From NCBI GenBank assembly GCA_025531455.1, contig JAMYHL010000077.1:124001-188000 (forward strand): a DNA stretch of 64,000 nt, read 5' to 3'. The stretch is from Apiotrichum sp. Y4204 (lineage: Eukaryota; Basidiomycota; Tremellomycetes; Trichosporonales; Trichosporonaceae). The position numbers and the translations under genes were made by a program. Of this stretch, positions 1-12,035 are shown piece after piece; position 1 is the stretch's first letter, and the number at the start of each line of letters is the position of its first letter. The notes under the pieces were generated by a model that saw only the letters and a list, made by a program, of their open reading frames with translations, was not told where the DNA came from and made no database searches.

Positions 1-1308
1 CCTTCATACCCTTATTGGTGATTGCCATAAGGACCTTGGCTGCACCACCGCGGAGCGTGATAAAGTTGCGCTGCTGGAGCACCTGCTTGTAGAGCTCGAG
101 GGTTTCAGGAGTGAGTGAGACACCGATATCGATCCAAGCTAATGTTAATAAGAGTATTTCAGGTCTAGCACTCACGAGCCCAAGCTGCAAGTGCACGTAT
201 GGTGAAGTCTGTTATCTCAAACCACTTGGGATCGCTCGACAGCGGAAGGCCCTTGTTGGCAAGGATTAGCAAGTTCTTGACTGCTAGCCGCTCATCGCCA
301 GATGCACGGATAGCGTCACGGATCCGTCCATCACGCAGGTTGAGCTGCTTGGCCCATACGAGCGAGCGGCGGGAAAATTCGCGGGTCGTCGCATCGTGGA
401 TCTCCTGTGCAATTTCGACGAGGAGATGGAGCACGAGCAGTGGGATGTGGAGATTAGTCGCGCCGTCCTGGGGCACAAGAAGGCTGAGGAAGGTCTGGAG
501 GAAGGAGGGAATGATATCGGGGTAGGTGGCAGTAAACAGCTGCGCAAGTGTCAAGGCGAGCTTGTTACGAAGGACTATTGTCAGCGGCCATACAGCACCT
601 AAGACTCACATGCTTGTCCACCTTCGCAGGATCCTTCAACATACTCGGTCTGCACAAAGTCGAGCAGCGCCTTGTACATGGCCTGCTTAGCCTCTGCACT
701 CATGGAATCCGGCCTGCATTGTTAGAGCCTCGGAAAATAACCTCGGTTGTGGACGGCTTAACTCACTTGTTCGAAAACGCGGCACCGATAACCTGCTGGC
801 AATACATGCGCGTCGCGGCGTCGAGCTTCTCCTTGCCATCCTTGCCCGTCGCTCCCTCCCTGGGAGCACCAGCTCCCTGGAGATAGAGAGCTAGACAGTC
901 CTGAGAGTGTTAGCGACAAACGCGAGAAGACCTGCACCGAGATCGCCAGCGCTGATGCACGTGATCGCTGTCGCGTGCAAGACCGGTGACACCGCCACTG
1001 GCATGAAAACGGAGTGAGACAGCAGCAGCAGTGGCGAGAACAAACGAGGGTGAGGTCGTGGTCGACGCTCGAACCGCTTTGGCAAAAAAAAAAAGCGTCT
1101 TCCTCGTACTGCACCAGCTCGACTGCGAGCGCGTGGCGTCTCGTGTGACCAGCGGAATACGCACCTGCCAAGTTTCGTCACATGCCTCTGTTACTTGACG
1201 GAGATAGTCTATCGCCTGTTGCTTGAGCCCGGGGTCTACAGTCGTGTCGGATGCAAACCGAATCGCCTGGGGGATGTTTGCAAGGTGAGGCGAAGTAGGC
1301 TCTGCCAT
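1..1308 (-). CDS. LOS1: Exportin-T (tRNA nuclear exporter), 5' part, runs off the left edge
   Basis: Exportin-T is the karyopherin that carries tRNA out of the nucleus with Ran-GTP. The start ATG is at 1306-1308. The first exon reads MAEPTSPHLANIPQAIRFAS and continues ...DPGLKQQAIDYLRQV, the usual exportin-T opening helix. Later exons encode FVQTEYVEGS, an FLRNK-type HEAT segment followed by LAQLFTATYPDIIPSFLQTF, then DGRIRDAIR, and finally ASWIDIGVSLTPETLELYKQ near the left edge, the block after the conserved '(A/V)SWID' motif. At least five introns interrupt this part. The poly-A run at 1085-1096 falls in or next to intron sequence, and I could not settle the small exons between about 900 and 1165. 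The 3' half lies outside the window. Family assignment is by remembered similarity to LOS1/XPOT; confidence is good for the gene, moderate for exon boundaries. Confidence 0.85.
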
Positions 1309-1950
1309 TGGAATGGGGACCGATGTGTCGAACGGAAGTCCGTTGGTTTTTAGACTTTCAAAGAGAGAGAGTGTGCAACGGATATGAGCCGGTTTTGTCC
1401 TGGCTCTGTTGCTCTCTCGAGGAAACGATGGGCGCGGCGCGATGGGAACGGAGTGCGTTGTGTGAGTGAATGAGATTGCGCCGTGTGGTTTTTTTGTGTT
1501 GCTGCTGCTATTGTTGTTGTTGAAAGCTGAGACTCGAGGTTGTGAGAGCGCACAGAGTGAGGTACCGTCGACGTTCCCAAAAACCAGTCAGCTCTGCTTC
1601 AGATGGGTTTTTTTTGGGCCACCCAGTTCAAGGCCAGAACAATCTGGGACGGACCGGACAAGAGGTGAAGTTACGTAACTAGACACGTGACGAGCACGAT
1701 AAGCATCACCTACTTATTAGTGTCCCTGATTAATCCTGATACACCGGGTTAAACCAGACTTCTTGCCACCCATTACACCCATTATACCCATTACACTGCA
1801 CATTGGCTGATGTGGGGCGGGCGACGCCATTCCTGAGCTGGTCCGCGAGGTGACGGATGAACGATCATCCATCCTGATATCTCTCTCCTTTTCTCTTCCA
1901 TTCCTCCCTCCCCTTGAGCAGAAACAACAACAACAACAACAACAGCCACA
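1309..1950. promoter_or_regulatory. Divergent intergenic region between LOS1 and TMS1
   Basis: This 640-bp stretch separates two genes transcribed away from each other, so it must hold both promoters. I see no convincing TATA box. A pyrimidine-rich tract precedes the TMS1 start, and a (CAA)n run at about 1925-1945 lies directly in its 5' leader. A GTT/TTG-rich run at 1500-1525 lies on the LOS1 side. No gene is apparent. Confidence 0.6.
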
Positions 1951-3743
1951 ATGGGAGCCCTCCTCTCCATCCCCCTTCTCTCTGGGGGAGGTGCAATTGC
2001 AAGCTCGCTCTGCTCGTGCTGCGCCGTTTTCATGGGTAGGTAGCTAGGTAACTCTCCGGCTCCCTCAAGCTGACCTTGCAGGCGGTACCGCGGCGTCGGC
2101 TTTCTGCAAGTCGTGCAACTGCAACTCGTCTATCGCGACGCGTGTGGGCTACGGTGTAAGTTACCTTGCTCGTTGTGTCATGGCCGTCGCTAACTCTCAG
2201 CTCATTTTCGCGATGTCGTCCTTCCTTGCGTACATTTCGAGGACCGACATGGCCATCCGACAGCTGGAGCGTATCAGCTGGGACTGGATCAAGATGGACT
2301 GCTCCGGAGGTAAATGCTACGGCTTGCTTGCGGTGCATAGGTTCTGTTTTGCTCTGGCGCTCTTCCACTTGGTTCACTCGGTTCTCCTTATCGGTGTTCG
2401 ATCGACAAAGGCGAAACGGGCTGCGATCCAGAACGGGTACGTCAACCACGGTCACTTCATGTGGAGCGTCAGCTTACGTTCAGATGGTGGGGCCTCAAGC
2501 TCATTGCTTACTTCCTGATTACATTTATTGCGTTCCTTATTCCTAACGAGTTCTTCATGTTCTACGGCAGCTACATCACCCCTGTTGGCGCGTTCGTCTT
2601 TATCATCATTGGTCTCGTGCTCCTCGTCGACTTTGCCCATACGTGGTCTGAGACGTGTCTCGATAACTGGGAACGCACCGACTCGAACCTCTGGCAGTTT
2701 ATACTTGTTGGTTCGACCTTCGGCATGTACGTTGCCTCCATCGCCGTCACGATAGTGCTGTACGTGTTCTTCTCTGGCTCTGGATGTGGCGTCAACACAT
2801 TCTTCGTGACTGCCAACCTCGTCCTCTGCATCGTCGTCACGATTCTCGCCATTTCAGCCCCTGTTCAGGAGGCCAACCCCAAGAGCGGTTTGACCCAGGC
2901 GTCCATGGTCGCTGCGTATTGCACGTACCTGACGTCGTCTGCGGTCGTCAACCACACGGACGACGGACACTGCAACCCCATCCAGAAGGCCACGGGCGGC
3001 ACTAAGACGACCACGGTCATTCTCGGTGCGCTCTTCACCTTCGTCGCCATTGCGTACTCTACCACGCGCGCCGCGACACAGTCGAAGGCTTTGGTGGGTA
3101 AGGGTCACCGTGCCGGCGCGATCTCGCTGCCAGAGGACTCTGCCGAGGATGGAGAGGTCCGCCTCATCACCAACCAGCCCAAGGGCCGCCGTGATGAGAT
3201 GCGCTACCAGGCTATCCTTGCCGCTGTCAACGCCGGCTCCCTTCCCGCCTCGGTGCTCGACGAGCCCGAGGACGACGACGAGGAGATTGACGCCGCAATG
3301 GGAGAAGAACGCGACGACGAGCGCGCGGGCACCAAGTACAATGTGAGTGACATACGGATATCTTACATTTTACTCTGTTGAAACGCTCGCTGACACGCAG
3401 TACTCGTGGTTCCATATCATCTTTGCCCTCGCTGCGATGTACGTCGCGGGCCTGCTCACCGACTGGGCGGTCATCTCGACGTCGCCCGTGGCGCATCCCG
3501 CCCCGGAGACAACACCAGGTTACAATGTGCACATCTTGAGGCACGTCAGGCGCGCCGAGCCGGACGTGTACATTGGTCGCTCCGAGGCGACCATGTGGAT
3601 GCGTATCGTGAGCAGCTGGATCTGCTATGCCCTCTACACCTGGAGCCTGTGAGTATCGGAAAACAGCTGGTGATTCTCTTCGGACCTGTGCTGACAACAG
3701 TCTCGCTCCCGTTGTGATGCCTGACCGTTTCGGCGACGACTAA
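1951..3743 (+). CDS. TMS1: TMS1/SERINC family multispanning membrane protein
   Basis: The product belongs to the serine incorporator (SERINC/Tde1/Tms1) family, proteins with about ten membrane helices in the plasma membrane and vacuolar membranes. Exon 1 (1951-2035) encodes MGALLSIPLLSGGGAIASSL followed by CSCC, the family's N-terminal helix and cysteine cluster. Exon 2, from 2082, gives a second cysteine-rich piece with CKSCNCNSS. Later exons contain RTDMAIRQLERISWDWIKMD, WWGLKLIAYFLITFIAFLIP and FAHTWSETCLDNWE, which are hallmark SERINC blocks, and then a long run of hydrophobic segments. An acidic loop (EDDDEEIDAAMGEE) precedes the last helices. The last exon ends APVVMPDRFGDD, stop at 3741-3743. 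Introns are short. The start is fixed by the conserved N-terminus just after a CAA-rich leader. The biochemical role of fungal Tms1 is not settled. Confidence 0.92.
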
Positions 3744-4029
3744 GACTGGTCCTACGATCTGGCATGTGCCGTCCGCACGCGATCCCTTGCTCGTCCCATT
3801 CACATCCGAGTCTTGTAGATTCCCATTCCCTTTCTCATTCAGTTTTCAAGAGTATAACCCGCAAATGTACCGTCATGCATCATTGTTGGAAAAGAAGCTC
3901 CTAGACCGCACCGACAGAGGCACTTTTGAAGCAGCATCTTGGAACGAAACGAAAGAACAAGAAACATGCCATGACATCTCGCGTCGTAAACAATGAACAA
4001 CCATGCTACTATAATACATTGACAAAAGG

Positions 4030-6811
4030 TTAGAACTCGCGGGTCAGCTGCGCCATGAGCTCCGCAAGGCGGGTCTCGAGCGTCTGCCGTCAGCTTCGTG
4101 AACGAACAATTCGTAAGCTCACCTGGAATCCGTCCTCGATGGTGCCATGCCACTTCTTCATGGACGCACAACGCTCGAGGAAGGGATCCACGGGCGTGGG
4201 TTTGGGAGGAGGGCATTGAGGGGTGGTGGTGGGTGCTGGCGTCGAGGTGATGACGTCCGAAGAGGGGATGATGTCGAGAGAGGAGACGCCGCTGGGAGGG
4301 AGGGCGATGGTTGGAACATCCATACGGCGCGGGAGGGGGCGGACCTGGCGAGAGGGCATTTCGGGCGTGGCCTTGGGCGTGTCGCCTCCGTCATCACGCT
4401 GCACCTCGCCGGGAAGGTCGGGGAGCTCATTAAGCTCGGGAGAGACGGAGCGACTCTGGCTCCGGCTCTGGCTGCGTGGACGCTCGTCGACGGCGACGAG
4501 TTTGGAGAGGAAGGTGTCGTCTTTGAGGGAGGCGCTGCTTGCCCGTGGGACGGGATCTCCGCGTACGGACGCGAGCGAGAGAGGCCGCGAAAGGGACTGC
4601 GAGTTCGGCGTGTTGCTCATGCTGCGGGTGTTGTTGCGTGAGGAGAGGGACTGCGTGGCGGTGCTATCGGAGCCGATGCGCATCGTCCCTCCGCTGCGTA
4701 ACGAGGTAAGTGACGGGGTGCGCTCGGTTCCGAGTGGGTTAGGGAGACTTGAGGTGCGCACAAACCCGCGCTGCGGAAGATCAAGCAGACTCGGTGTGCG
4801 CGAGATCGGGCGAGGTGGGAACATGGGCGACGAGTGCGCCGTGCGAGCGTCTGAGTTGCGAGACAGCGGGCGGTCGCTGGATCCATTTCGGCCTAATCCG
4901 GTTAACACGGTCACATCGCGGGAGACTGGGGTCGGCGTTGGGGGGTGCTCCTTGCTCCACCCGTTCGACGAGACTGATGAGACAGTCGATGCGGACCCAG
5001 GAACCTTGATCGTTGACTGGAGCAGCTTCTTGCGCGCCGATGCCTGAACACACTGTATCAGTTCGGCCAGTGCCTGGCGTTCCGAGACAGGACGCGTGCG
5101 CGGAACGGAGCGAGGCGCTGTGCGCGGCACAGTTGGTGGGGTGGCGCCGTAGCCGATACCAGGGCGCAAGGGCGTGAATAAGTGGGTGGCTGGCGGAGCG
5201 GAATGCTGACGGACAGTTCCAGCGATGGGCTTGAGAGTTGGCGGGGAAATGGTGATGGCAGGAGGCTCGGCACCGAAGAAGTCTGCCGGAGGATCAAGCG
5301 ACCAACCGACCCAGCGGGCCCACGTTGCCGGCATCATCACGGAGGGCGAAGCCGTCGTTGTCGTGCCGCCCGCAATTGTCGAGTCAAAGAAGTGGTCAAA
5401 CGTGATGTCGTCCGCGGAGTGGATAAATGACTCGGCAAGAGTGTCGAGATCGAGGGGTTGGCAGACGAGGTTCGGAGGCTGCCCGGGCCATTCGCGGAAG
5501 AATGCGTGACGCTCAATCTGAGACTCATCGCATCCCAAGCGAACGTCGGACGGACTCAGGAGGCTGATGTCAGCTATTAATCAGCATTTTAGCTCACCCG
5601 GAGAGCAGACTTTTCAACTGCGGCGACATGTTGCTCGGCATTGTGACGTCGCAGCGCATGATCTTTTCGTAGGTGCTGCCAATCGACGGGGAGAAGAACG
5701 GTGCTCGGCCAGCACTCATCTCGAACAGCGTGGCGCCCAGGGACCACCAGTCAATCTCTGGCCCGTAGCCAGCGACGTTCATCGATGACTTGAGGGTACC
5801 GTTTGATTCATCGGCATCACTGTGGGCGGCGGCAATGAGTGCCTCCTCAGCTATGCGGAGCACCTCGGGTGCAACATAGTCTGGCGTGCCAGTAGGCACG
5901 AGACAATAGCGACGGGGCACAGTGCCGTTGGAGAGCGGCGCCGCTGAGCCAAAATCTGTGAGCCACAACCGGCAGTCGGGGAGAAGAAGAAAGTTGTGCG
6001 GCTTGATATCGCTGAGAGTTAGAAAGCGTACGATCCCTAAACTCACCGGTGCGCAAAGCCCTGCCTGTGCACCCACGAGATGGCGCTAACCATCTGCTTG
6101 GCCCACCAGCAGACCTCGTGTTCGTCCATAGGGCCAGTTTCTCGCCCGGGAGCCGGAAGTATCTCGCACATGCGGTCCCACAGTGATCCACAGGACGCAA
6201 AGGAAGTGACAAGATGGAGCGCGTTGGGCGACTGAAAGGCGGCGGCAAAAGCTGGTGCAGGGCATGTAGGGGACGAGGCGTCAACGAGGGAGTGAATGTG
6301 ACGTTCGAGTCCGAGACTGAGATGTTGCTGGTTGTTAGGAAAGTCAAAGAGGGAGACATACGTTTCCGGCACGCATGGCCATACTCTTCTCGATCGTCTT
6401 CATGGCATACACCTTGCCGTCGAGTTTAGAGCGCACAGCGTCAACCTGAGCGTCAGAGCTTCTTACCCCAAACTTCTCAGCTCGAGCATTATGCCACGCA
6501 CCACACCAAATTGGCCTTCGCCCACACGACCGAGAATCTCAAAGTCGTTCGTCTTGAGGCGGAGGCTTTCAGCGTGTTGCAGCACTATCAATTAGCACCT
6601 CGCTTGCGCAGTACAATGACGCACCATCCCGATCGAGCAGCGCAGCCCTGCTCCCAGTTGCGGTCCAACCCTCGAGAAGCAGGGCGTCGAGCTTGCACCC
6701 GCGTTCATTCTTCTCTCCCTCCACGGCAAACGCATCGGGAGGGCATGGCGGGCGCGAGTCGAGGAGGTTGGTGAGTAGCAGATGGCGGTGCGGGTACGAC
6801 GGGGCCGGCAT
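4030..6811 (-). CDS. AGC-family serine/threonine protein kinase with long Ser/Pro-rich tail
   Basis: The start ATG at 6811 gives MPAPSYPHRHLLLTNLLDSR. The kinase domain follows over several exons: the glycine loop GEGQFGVV preceded by LRLKTNDFEILGR; the ATP-lysine motif VYAMKTIEKSMAMRAG; the catalytic loop HRDIKPHNFLLLPD, split by an intron after HR; DFGSAAPLS; and the activation segment ending TPDYVAPEVL, then IDWWSLGATLFEM. All catalytic residues (K, HRD, DFG, APE) are present, so it should be active. The kinase resembles the DMPK/citron-like branch of the AGC group, but the subfamily is a guess. The roughly 480 residues after the domain are low-complexity and rich in SRS, SQSRS and TPTP. 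The last small exon encodes TLETRLAELMAQLTREF, a short coiled-coil-like end, stop at 4030-4032. I do not see a clear AGC hydrophobic motif. Confidence 0.8.
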
Positions 6812-7724
6812 GTTTGTTTACCCTGGCGCCGCCAGTACGAGTAGGAGGGGGAGGGTGGAAGATGACGAGGAGAGCGTGCTGCTCGAAGTGGGTAAAATGG
6901 TCTTATGTATCTACAATGGGAAGAGCAGAAGAAAGTATCGACAGAAGTAGAGTGGTGGACTGTACACAAACAAATCGGCGGCCCGGCACATCATCCAGCA
7001 TCCATCATCCCAGAGCATCGACCATCCCCATTTCCCGAATCCACAAAAGAAAACAAGTCGCGTGGATGGCTGAAGGGAGCATCACGTGACCTCCGTTGCA
7101 TTACCGCCTCCACAGTACGCCTTGAATGCCACTTCTATTGCGGCACGCAATGTATAAGCGTACGAGCGTATGGTATGCATGTGCACCTGCCCATACGCAC
7201 ACTATTATACACTCAAATGCATGCATGTGGCCACCAAAAAGTAATTCCTTTGTATAGTCGCCCGGCTTCGTCCGGGAACGACTGAAGTGGTGTGCTTTGC
7301 AGCAGCGCAGCAGCCTGTGATGTCCGAAGACACAAATCTATCCCAGCTATCCCAGTAGCGCTAGTAGCGGGCCTCGAACACAGGTCCCGGCATCAGCCAT
7401 TGTGGCAACAGGTTCAAAACACATAATATAATACCACCGCAGCTGCTTATCATGTTAACCAGTGTACCGTGGGCACCACGGAAATTATCCAGTTGCATGC
7501 AAATGTTGAACCACATCGTGCAATGTTGATCACGCCGAAGAACTCTCGTTGTGATTGGTGGGGCGCATACTTATCAGTATGGGGCCCCACATGCGATCCC
7601 GACAATGCATTGCGTTGCCACTTGCCAGAGAGCAACAGCACTGGCGATGGGTGGAGTGGGGTCGACAACCTAAAGATCCACTTCTGCAGCAATCTCTCTT
7701 TGCATCTTCATTATTCATCACATC
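6812..7724. other. Divergent intergenic region, kinase / AFG1
   Basis: About 900 bp lie between two genes transcribed in opposite directions. No ORF of either strand resembles a protein. The half next to AFG1 (7690-7724) is pyrimidine-rich with CATC repeats, as in many fungal leaders. I see no TATA box and no RNA gene. Confidence 0.5.
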
Positions 7725-10066
7725 ATGTTGAGAACAGCTGTTCGACGCGTAGGCACCAGCGCGGGCGCAAGCGCGACAGTGCGTGCCGGCGCACGAAACA
7801 TTCCTCGGCGAGTAACCGCCCAGAACACCATCTCCAGCACACGCGGACTGCGATCCACAGCGCCCCGTGCCGCGGAACCGGCAGTGGCAGAGGCGCCGCC
7901 ACCGGAAAAGGCACAAGAGACGGACAAAGTCGATCTGCTTGAGGTATATCGCGGCCTCGTCGCATCAGGCCGGCTGACCTGGGACGACGAGCAGGTCCGG
8001 GTGGTCATGAAGGTGAGCCGCCTTCCGTGCACCGCTAACAGCAGCTTCGACACCTCTTCGCCGAACTGCGCGACTACGAACCGCCGCTACACCTTCTTGC
8101 CAAACTTGGCCCGACGCCACCGCTACCTCGCTCGACGGCACAGAAGACGGTCGACAGGGCGCGCTCGTGGTGGTCGTCCGAGGAGGATCCGCGCGAGATG
8201 GCGCTGGTCAAGGTCCTCAGCGGCGAGGAGGAGATCGAGGCACTGGACACGCCCAAGGGCATACTCCTCACCGGCCCGCCAGGGACAGGCAAATCGTTCC
8301 TCCTCTCACTGCTGTACGACGCGCTGCCGGCGCGCAAGGCCCGCCATCACTACCACGCGTTTACGCTGTGGATTTACCAGCGCGTCTTTGCGGAAACGGA
8401 ACGCCGGCGCAACGCCGCGCCGGAGGGCCATAGCACACGTAACATGGAAGTCGCGGGCGTCCGTGGGTGGCGCTCGGTGTTTGCCGGTGGCCGATACAAG
8501 AGCGCAGACGAGGACGCAGCTGTGGAAGAGCCGTCGTATGCCGATCCGCGGGACACCATCCCGTTTGTTAGTGAGTACGAGCCTGTGGTAGCAGAGGCTG
8601 ACGAAAGTCGCCAAGGAGATGATATTGGATTACCACGTCCTCTAGTGAGCTCTTGATGTCAGCAGCTCGCTAATGCCAGTTTCGACGAGATGCAGCTCGT
8701 GGACGCATCGTCGGCGGCCCTCATTCGCGACGTGCTGAGCTGGTACTGGCGTCTTGGCGGCGTCGTTCTCTCGTGCTCAGTGAGTGGATCAAGCTCGACA
8801 CTGACTGACCTCAGAATCGTGTCCCGGATGACCTTTACCACCACGGTGTTCAGCGCGACCGCATGGCGGGATTCCTCGATGCGTTGAAGTCACGATGCGA
8901 AGTCGTGCAGCTCGACGGAGGGCGTGACTTCCGTCGCATTGGCGAGATGGATCCAGACGCGCCACGGCGGTGGATGGATCTCGAGGATCCCTCCTTTGAA
9001 GCCTCATGGGAAGCAGAGAGTAATGAGCCTGCTGCGCCACGCGATCTTGTCGTCTACGGTCGCCGCCTTACTGTTCCCCACGTCAAAGGCAACGCGGCGC
9101 GGTTCGACTTTGAGGAGCTTTGCGAAACGTCCCTCGGCCCAGCAGACTACCTCACACTCGCCTCGAGCTTCGAGACCTTTTACCTCGACAACATCCCTGT
9201 CCTGCTTCTGCGCCATAAGAATGAGGCTCGCCGGCTGATCAACTTGATTGACGCGTTGTGTGAGTACAGTGTGCGATTAAGTGCTGATTGCAGACGAGTC
9301 ACGGTGCAAAATTGCCGTTCGCGCCGCAGCACAGCCAGAGCACCTCTTCTTCCCCGACGCTCTCGACCCATCTCTCGATCCCGAGCAGCACGCCTTCCAC
9401 GACGCGCTTGAGGCCGAGGCCCTTTCTGAGAGTCTGGCGGCGCAGCCACGCGCCAACGTCTCCGTCTACAACCCGCAAACGCGCGCTGAACGCGAGCGCC
9501 AGGACCACGCCGACCTCGGAAGCAGCTTCTCGGTCATGTCCATCTTTACCGGCGAGGATGAGCGTTTCGCATACGTGAGTACAACCGACGCTTAATCTCT
9601 GACTCCATGCCAGAAACGTGCCGTTTCGCGTCTCATCGAAATGTCCACTTCACCAGCCTACGCCGCCGAGCCTTGGCTTCCACTAGATCCCAACGCACGC
9701 GGGTGGGAAGCGCACTCTGGGCCCGTGACGGGTTCCGCGCGCCGGTCCGTGCGGCACGGGACGACGATAATTGGGGGCAAGGACGACGGAATGGCGCGCG
9801 AGATCGGCTCGCGCTCCGGCGCGCGCCCCGACCTCGACGAGATTCTCGCGACTGGCGGGTCGAAGGAGGACGTTGAGGAGCGCGCCGAGTCGCTCGGTGG
9901 CCCGCGCGAGGGCGCGCCGCGTATCCGCGACGTGCACGCGTGGGGCGTCGAGGAGTGGGGGCCGCGCGCCGGAAGATGGGGGCAGGGCACGCGTGTATAC
10001 GATGAGGAGGGCACCGAGGGGCAGGCTGAGGGCCGGCTGCGGTGGCGCCGTGGTGGAGAGAAGTAG
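7725..10066 (+). CDS. AFG1: AFG1/LACE1-type mitochondrial AAA+ ATPase
   Basis: AFG1 (human AFG1L/LACE1) is an AAA+ ATPase of the mitochondrial inner membrane, involved in turnover of respiratory-chain subunits. The product begins MLRTAVRRVGTSAGASATVR, an Arg/Ser/Ala-rich presequence without acids, typical of a matrix-targeting signal. The Walker A motif is GPPGTGKSFL, preceded by TPKGILLT. Walker B is YFDEMQLVD, assembled across an intron. Sensor I is SCSNRVPDDLYHHGVQRDR, followed by FLDALKSRCEVVQLD, which together identify AFG1 rather than other AAA+ families. The C-terminal domain has FEELCETSLGPADYLTLA and NEARRLINLIDALYE. Six or so short introns are removed with consistent phase; the stop is at 10064-10066. 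The last 140 residues are Gly/Arg-rich and look poorly conserved. Confidence 0.93.
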
Positions 10067-10366
10067 CATGTGCTGTTCTGACATATCTGAAATGCACCCA
10101 GCGTGCTGGACTCACATCGACTTGAAAGATTGTAATATAAGGATACTAAGGATCGCATTGACAAGTCTTGCTATTGTTCTAACGTCAAGCCTTTCACAAC
10201 GCTTCCAGAGGACTAGCAGCGCGAAAACTCTATGCCCAGCTAGAAAGGTGGAGTACCACCGGTAAGGGCAAAGATGCTCCAGTTAGACACCAAACTAATT
10301 CATCACGCAGATACTCTATGGAACTCGAACATATTGTGGATGTAAACGGTGGCGCAATATTGGGCC
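10067..10366. other. Convergent 3' intergenic region
   Basis: About 300 bp lie between the stop codons of AFG1 and the gene on the other strand. The sequence is AT-richer than the genes, with taatataagg and gcaatattgg, as expected for 3' ends. No gene seen. Confidence 0.5.
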
Positions 10367-11206
10367 TTAAGCGTTGGGGTTGTGCCCGGCAAACGTGGGG
10401 TCAATCTTGGCGATCGCCTCGAGACGGTCGGCGTTGCGCTCCGAGACGACGCGCTGGAGGTTGGCGGCGGTCCCGTGCCTGCGCCAAGCGGTACGAGGGG
10501 TCTTGCCCGGCGTCTGGGGGGCATTGGCGACGGCTCCCCTCGACGCGCTCGCGACCCTGGTAGTGTTCCTGGGGGGAGTAGCAAACGTCACGCGTTCGCG
10601 CTCAACGCCCGCACGGCCGACCTCGGACGCGAGATCAGTCCCAGGGGCAATGTCCTCCTGCGACAGGTCCGAAATGCTATCGACGACCTCAGACTCGCCC
10701 TCCTCGTACGAGTTGATGACCGTGTCGAGCGTGTCGTGGAGGAGAGCGCGCGTCTCAAAGTTGTCGGTGAAGAGCACCTGGAAGTTACGGTCCAGGGCAG
10801 TCGCCATGGAATCGACGCGCAGCTCGAGCTTCATGAGGCGCTGGTCGCTCTCGTCGCGGCGCACCGCGAGTGTCGAGAGGAGCTCGTGCATCTTGCGCAG
10901 CTCGGAGAGTACCGTGGGCGTGCGCAGCGAAGCGGGAATGTCGAGATCCGCTGGGTCGAGCATCTTGGTGGGGCCCTTGGGCGCATCGGGTGTCTCAGGA
11001 ACGCCGCGGAGGATGGACGCGTCGGGCGTGTTGGGGATGCTGGGCGCGAAAGTGGGGTCGGCGGCGAACGAGACGTGCCGGACGTTAGTGGCAGCGTCGA
11101 TTTCGTCGGGGACATGGGTGCTGGGACCGTCCGAGAAGATCGAGAGGTCTGCGTCGGCAAGCGAGCCGTCGCCGGCGTTGGTGGTCTCAGCGGCGATGCT
11201 GGTCAT
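10367..11206 (-). CDS. Hypothetical protein with central coiled-coil candidate
   Basis: This is a single-exon gene of about 279 residues, start ATG at 11206 (MTSIAAETTNAGDGSLADAD). I do not recognise the family. The N-terminal third is acidic and Thr/Pro-rich (ATNVRHVSFAADPTFAPSIP, with repeated 'PDA' and 'TPDAP'). The middle (about residues 90-160, LRTPTVLSELRKMHELLSTL and onward to VINSYEEGE) is helical and heptad-like. The C-terminal part has RVTFATPPRNTTRVASASRG, a basic Ser/Thr segment that looks phosphorylatable. The pair 'RHVSFAADP' and 'ERVTFATPP' looks like a short internal repeat. An in-frame ATG 14 codons upstream exists, but the 11206 start sits closer to a TATA box at about 11360. 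Orientation is supported by that box and by sensible composition. Confidence 0.6.
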   Translation of the reverse strand: MTSIAAETTNAGDGSLADADLSIFSDGPSTHVPDEIDAATNVRHVSFAADPTFAPSIPNTPDASILRGVPETPDAPKGPTKMLDPADLDIPASLRTPTVLSELRKMHELLSTLAVRRDESDQRLMKLELRVDSMATALDRNFQVLFTDNFETRALLHDTLDTVINSYEEGESEVVDSISDLSQEDIAPGTDLASEVGRAGVERERVTFATPPRNTTRVASASRGAVANAPQTPGKTPRTAWRRHGTAANLQRVVSERNADRLEAIAKIDPTFAGHNPNA

Positions 11207-11356
11207 TGTGCTGTCTGTCAGTGAGGACTGCTGGTGCGACGTACACAAAAAATGATGACAAGCAAGTTACGAGAGAGTGCTACTGCAGGCAAAGGGATGG
11301 ATGGGTGAAGGTGGAGGGAGGTGGTGGATAGAGGATGGATCTCTGTGAACTTCCTG

Positions 11357-11364
11357 TTTATATA
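11357..11364 (-). promoter_or_regulatory. TATA box of the 10367-11206 gene
   Basis: On the minus strand the sequence reads TATATAAA, about 150 nt upstream of the start codon at 11206. The position fits a leader of about 100-120 nt. It is the only good TATA element in this intergenic region. Confidence 0.5.
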
Positions 11365-11686
11365 CTGATCTGGCGCACTGCTGTTGACGATTCACAGCAC
11401 TGAACGCCTTTCGGGCCCTCTGCGAGTCATACAGTGTAGAGATATGGCCGCGCTGACAGTCCCTTGCAGGACAAAGGCCAGCCTGTCCACACGAGGCCGC
11501 TTGGTGGCTCGAGAGGCGTCGCAGTGCTTCTTCGAAACGACACCAAGAACAAAGGTTGAACGTATCTCTTGAGAGGAACTGAGACGCGACTGGTCCTCAA
11601 GGTACTCTTTGTCCTCTAAAAGTAATATACTCGGCCCGTTGATGATCAAGTGAGTGAAGGAATAGAGCCAGAGACCACATCCATCT

Positions 11687-12035
11687 CGAGTTCCGGTGGT
11701 CGGTTCCGGCTGTCGACCCTTACGTCTCGATCGCGCTCGGGCACCCTCGCCCGAGCGGCATACTGGAACGCCGGTGGTGTGTCGGACAAAAGACGAGACA
11801 GATGGGGCCAAAGCGTACTCAGACTTCAGCGTAGCTGTTAGTGCCTCCCAGCCGCAGCTTCTGAAGCACAGGATGGCATGTTGTATGACACAGGGTCTGG
11901 TACTACAAGTGAGCGCATTCGAAGACCTCTTGAGTTCCGGTCCTTCTGACCCTTATACTCGATCGCGCTCAAACACCCACGAGGACAGATGGACATTGGA
12001 ACGCCGACTGTGAGTCGGACCAAGGACACAACTAA
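11687..12035. repeat. Imperfect direct duplication, about 110 bp, copies 245 bp apart
   Basis: Copy A lies at about 11687-11800 and copy B at about 11931-12035. Both carry, in order: gagttccggt, tctgacccttat or its variant tcgacccttacg, ctcgatcgcgctc, tggaacgccg and gtcggac. They differ by scattered substitutions and small gaps. Upstream of each is a similar 'caagtgag' segment. I see no protein-coding potential in either copy. The rest of 11365-12348 holds no recognisable gene. Confidence 0.6.

Noticed and set aside
7360..7395. Sequence resembling a tRNA T-arm on the minus strand (TGTTCGAGG)
   Set aside because: The flanking bases do not form the T stem, and no acceptor or anticodon stem could be found at the right distances.
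10349..11255. Two plus-strand frames of 291-293 codons over the 10367-11206 gene
   Set aside because: Three long frames overlap here. I chose the minus-strand one for its composition, internal repeat and upstream TATA element; the plus-strand ones have Arg/Val-rich, shadow-like composition. This choice is not certain.
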